The notes under the pieces: generated by a model | Databases searched by the model: none | Told to the model about the DNA's origin: nothing | What the model saw: the letters and a program-made list of their open reading frames with translations, nothing else | NCBI RefSeq assembly: GCF_001592965.1 | Contig: NZ_LRPC01000012.1 | Coordinates: forward strand, 611,903 to 675,902 | Origin: Roseivirga spongicola | GTDB lineage: Bacteria; Bacteroidota; Bacteroidia; Cytophagales; Cyclobacteriaceae | DNA length: 64,000 nt | Reading direction: 5' to 3' | Position numbers and translations under genes: made by a program | Part shown: positions 62,320 through 64,000 of the stretch, one piece after another | Layout of the letters: the number at the start of each line of letters is the position of its first letter | Position numbering within the stretch: the first letter of the stretch is position 1

Positions 62320-63981
62320 ATGTCAGAAGACCAGAAAAAACAGATACAACAACATCTTTGGAATATTGCCAATGAACTACGAGGCAAGATGGATGCCGAT
62401 GAGTTCAAAGACTATATGTTGGGCTTTATCTTCTATAAGTACCTCTCTGAAAAGATGTACCTCTTTGCCAATGAGCAACTCAAAGAAGATGGGCTCCAAT
62501 ATGAGCAACTCATTGAAGGAACAACAGATGGCGATGAAATGCTTGAGTTCCTGCAAGAGGAGGCTTTGGAAGGCATTGGTTACTTCCTCAAGCCTTCACA
62601 GTTGTTCAGCACCATTGCCAATAAAGGAGCAAGCAAAGCCGAGGAGGGCGATAGCAGCTTTATCCTCGAAGAGCTCACACAGATCCTCAACTACATTGAG
62701 CAGAGTACCATGGGTACAGAGTCTGAGGACGACTTTAATAAGCTTTTTGAAGACCTCGACTTGACCTCCACCAAATTAGGTAGAACAGAGAAAGCCAAGA
62801 ACGACTTGATCGTAAAGGTACTTGGCCATTTAGATAGAATAGACTTTAAGTTGGAAGACAGCGAGTCTGACGTATTGGGTGATGCCTATGAATACCTCAT
62901 TGGGCAGTTTGCTTCTGGAGCAGGGAAGAAGGCAGGGGAGTTCTATACCCCTCAAGAGGTTTCTACCATCTTGGCCCGACTGGTGACTACCGGAAAGAAA
63001 AGACTCAAATCTGTATATGATCCTACTTGTGGTAGCGGTTCGCTTCTATTGCGTGTAGCCAAAGAGGTGGAGGAAGTAGGCCACTTCTATGGTCAGGAGA
63101 TGAACCGCACCACTTATAATTTGGCGAGGATGAACATGATCCTCCACGATGTACACTTTGCGCATTTTGATATCAGGCAAGAAGACACTTTAGAACATCC
63201 GCAACACACCGACCTTCAGTTTGAGGCGGTAGTGGCTAATCCGCCCTTCTCTGCTAAGTGGTCTGCGAGTAGCTTGCACATGACGGACGACCGCTTTAGT
63301 CAATATGGTAAGCTAGCACCGAGCTCTAAGGCCGATTTTGCCTTTGTACAGCACATGCTCTATCAACTGCATGAAAATGGCACCATGGCCTGTGTATTGC
63401 CTCATGGTGTATTGTTTAGAGGGGCGGCCGAAGGACATATCAGAAAGTATTTGATAGAAGACCGCAATTGGTTGGATGCCGTGATCGGCTTACCCGCCAA
63501 TATCTTTTATGGTACCTCTATCCCCACGAGTATTCTGGTGTTTAAGAAGTGCAAGGAACATCCTGAGCAGGTCTTGTTTATAGATGCTAGCCAACACTTT
63601 GAAAAGGCCAAGAACCAGAACTACCTCCGCCCGCAAGACATCGATAAGATCATTAATACCTACCGCAATTATAACGCTGGCACCTACTCTCCCCCTGATT
63701 CAGGGGGAGTGGCCGAAGGCCGAGGGGGTCAAGGGGGTCAAGGTTACGTAGTTGAAGACAAGTATGCTTACATCGCCACACTAGACGAGATCAAAGAGAA
63801 TGACTACAACCTCAATATCCCACGCTATGTGGACACCTTTGAAGAGGAAGAACCCATTGACTTACAAGCCGTAAGCAAAGAGTTAAGCGACTTAGAAGAG
63901 CAGATGGGTGCTCTTGACCAAAAAATAGCGAACTACTGTGCTGAATTAGGAATTGACTCGCCAGTATCGTCAGAATCATGA
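62320..63981 (+). CDS. hsdM: Type I restriction-modification methyltransferase subunit HsdM
   Basis: A 553-residue protein: an N-terminal HsdM_N helical domain (LWNIANELRGKMDADEFKDY and LGFIFYKYLSEKMYLFANEQ), then the N6-adenine methyltransferase with FASGAGKKAGEFYTPQEVST, SAM site YDPTCGSGSLLLRV (near residue 234), catalytic NPPF (near 307) and HGVLFRGAAEGHIRKYLIED. With HsdS it methylates the recognition site; HsdR would cut unmodified DNA. Close to the C-terminus a G-rich repeat (63689-63743) adds about 18 residues (SPPDSGGVAEGRGGQGGQG) in frame. The stop overlaps an ATG at 63978. Confidence 0.95.
   Translation: MSEDQKKQIQQHLWNIANELRGKMDADEFKDYMLGFIFYKYLSEKMYLFANEQLKEDGLQYEQLIEGTTDGDEMLEFLQEEALEGIGYFLKPSQLFSTIANKGASKAEEGDSSFILEELTQILNYIEQSTMGTESEDDFNKLFEDLDLTSTKLGRTEKAKNDLIVKVLGHLDRIDFKLEDSESDVLGDAYEYLIGQFASGAGKKAGEFYTPQEVSTILARLVTTGKKRLKSVYDPTCGSGSLLLRVAKEVEEVGHFYGQEMNRTTYNLARMNMILHDVHFAHFDIRQEDTLEHPQHTDLQFEAVVANPPFSAKWSASSLHMTDDRFSQYGKLAPSSKADFAFVQHMLYQLHENGTMACVLPHGVLFRGAAEGHIRKYLIEDRNWLDAVIGLPANIFYGTSIPTSILVFKKCKEHPEQVLFIDASQHFEKAKNQNYLRPQDIDKIINTYRNYNAGTYSPPDSGGVAEGRGGQGGQGYVVEDKYAYIATLDEIKENDYNLNIPRYVDTFEEEEPIDLQAVSKELSDLEEQMGALDQKIANYCAELGIDSPVSSES
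63689..63743. repeat. In-frame G-rich palindromic repeat inside hsdM
   Basis: A 10-bp inverted repeat CTCCCCCTGA / TCAGGGGGAG around one T (63689-63709) is followed by GGCC-GAA-GGCC and two copies of GGGGGTCAA. It is a dispersed intergenic-type Bacteroidota repeat that has entered the gene without breaking the frame. Confidence 0.75.
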
Positions 63982-64000
63982 TTCACAAGATGTTAGGATG
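63978..64000 (+). CDS. Possible start of the next restriction-locus gene (partial)
   Basis: An ATG at 63978 overlaps the hsdM stop (ATGA) and stays open to the window edge (MIHKMLG). An overlap of this kind is common for hsdS after hsdM, but seven codons cannot identify a product. Confidence 0.3.

Overview
The window reads as ordinary chromosome of a Bacteroidota bacterium, most likely a marine member of the Cytophagales (Roseivirga/Fulvivirga-like; genus is a guess). The reasons are: promoters of the Bacteroidota form TTG-N20-TAnnTTTG; general lack of Shine-Dalgarno sites; a TamL lipoprotein, a SusC-type carboxypeptidase-regulatory plus Plug protein, BatB/BatC proteins, the parA-parB-DUF5683-dapB order, 6-bladed beta-propeller proteins; and a small SRP RNA with Bacteroidota-like flanks. 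No rRNA, tRNA, CRISPR array, complete insertion sequence or prophage was seen.

Left part (1-23.6 kb): mostly scattered monocistronic metabolic, repair and regulatory genes. There is a truncated NAD(P)-binding protein at the edge, a TolB-like/TPR/AraC regulator divergent from a FIST sensor protein, a prolyl oligopeptidase, a plug-only TonB-type protein, two metallo-hydrolase/aldehyde dehydrogenase genes, a PadR-ABC permease pair, AlkA, an amine oxidase, RmuC, two methyltransferases, ApaG, Ung and a tandem pair of beta-propeller proteins. Small dispersed repeats sit around 18.9-20.5 kb.

Middle part (23.6-43.4 kb): housekeeping core. A minus-strand run carries an MBL hydrolase, parA, parB, DUF5683 and dapB, next to yidC-pyrG. 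Facing it are the CCA nucleotidyltransferase, a TPR protein, an ECF sigma factor with a probable anti-sigma protein, then ftsE, fsa, ssb, an aquaglyceroporin, the SRP RNA gene, a 58-residue Asp/Pro-rich peptide gene and a NarL-type kinase/regulator pair. A hemF-PAP2 operon contains a gene broken by one in-frame TAG codon.

Right part (43.4-64 kb): a fused 2-oxoacid dehydrogenase E1, TamL, an rRNA/tRNA methyltransferase, a queuosine-precursor transporter, rnz, a STAS protein, purC, a MORN-repeat YwqK protein, a thiolase whose predicted promoter is covered by a perfect palindrome, batB-batC, and a second NarL-type kinase/regulator pair. At the right edge a type I restriction-modification locus begins. 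It has a broken 5' copy of hsdM, a PD-(D/E)XK nuclease-like gene, then full hsdM, which carries an in-frame G-rich repeat. The rest of the locus lies outside the window.

No single spectacular new system is evident. The best leads are the modular restriction locus, the nonsense-interrupted secreted protein, the small peptide genes at 37.1 and 38.5 kb, and several well-formed regulatory hairpins or palindromes. All positions and motif matches were read by eye; no database search was run.
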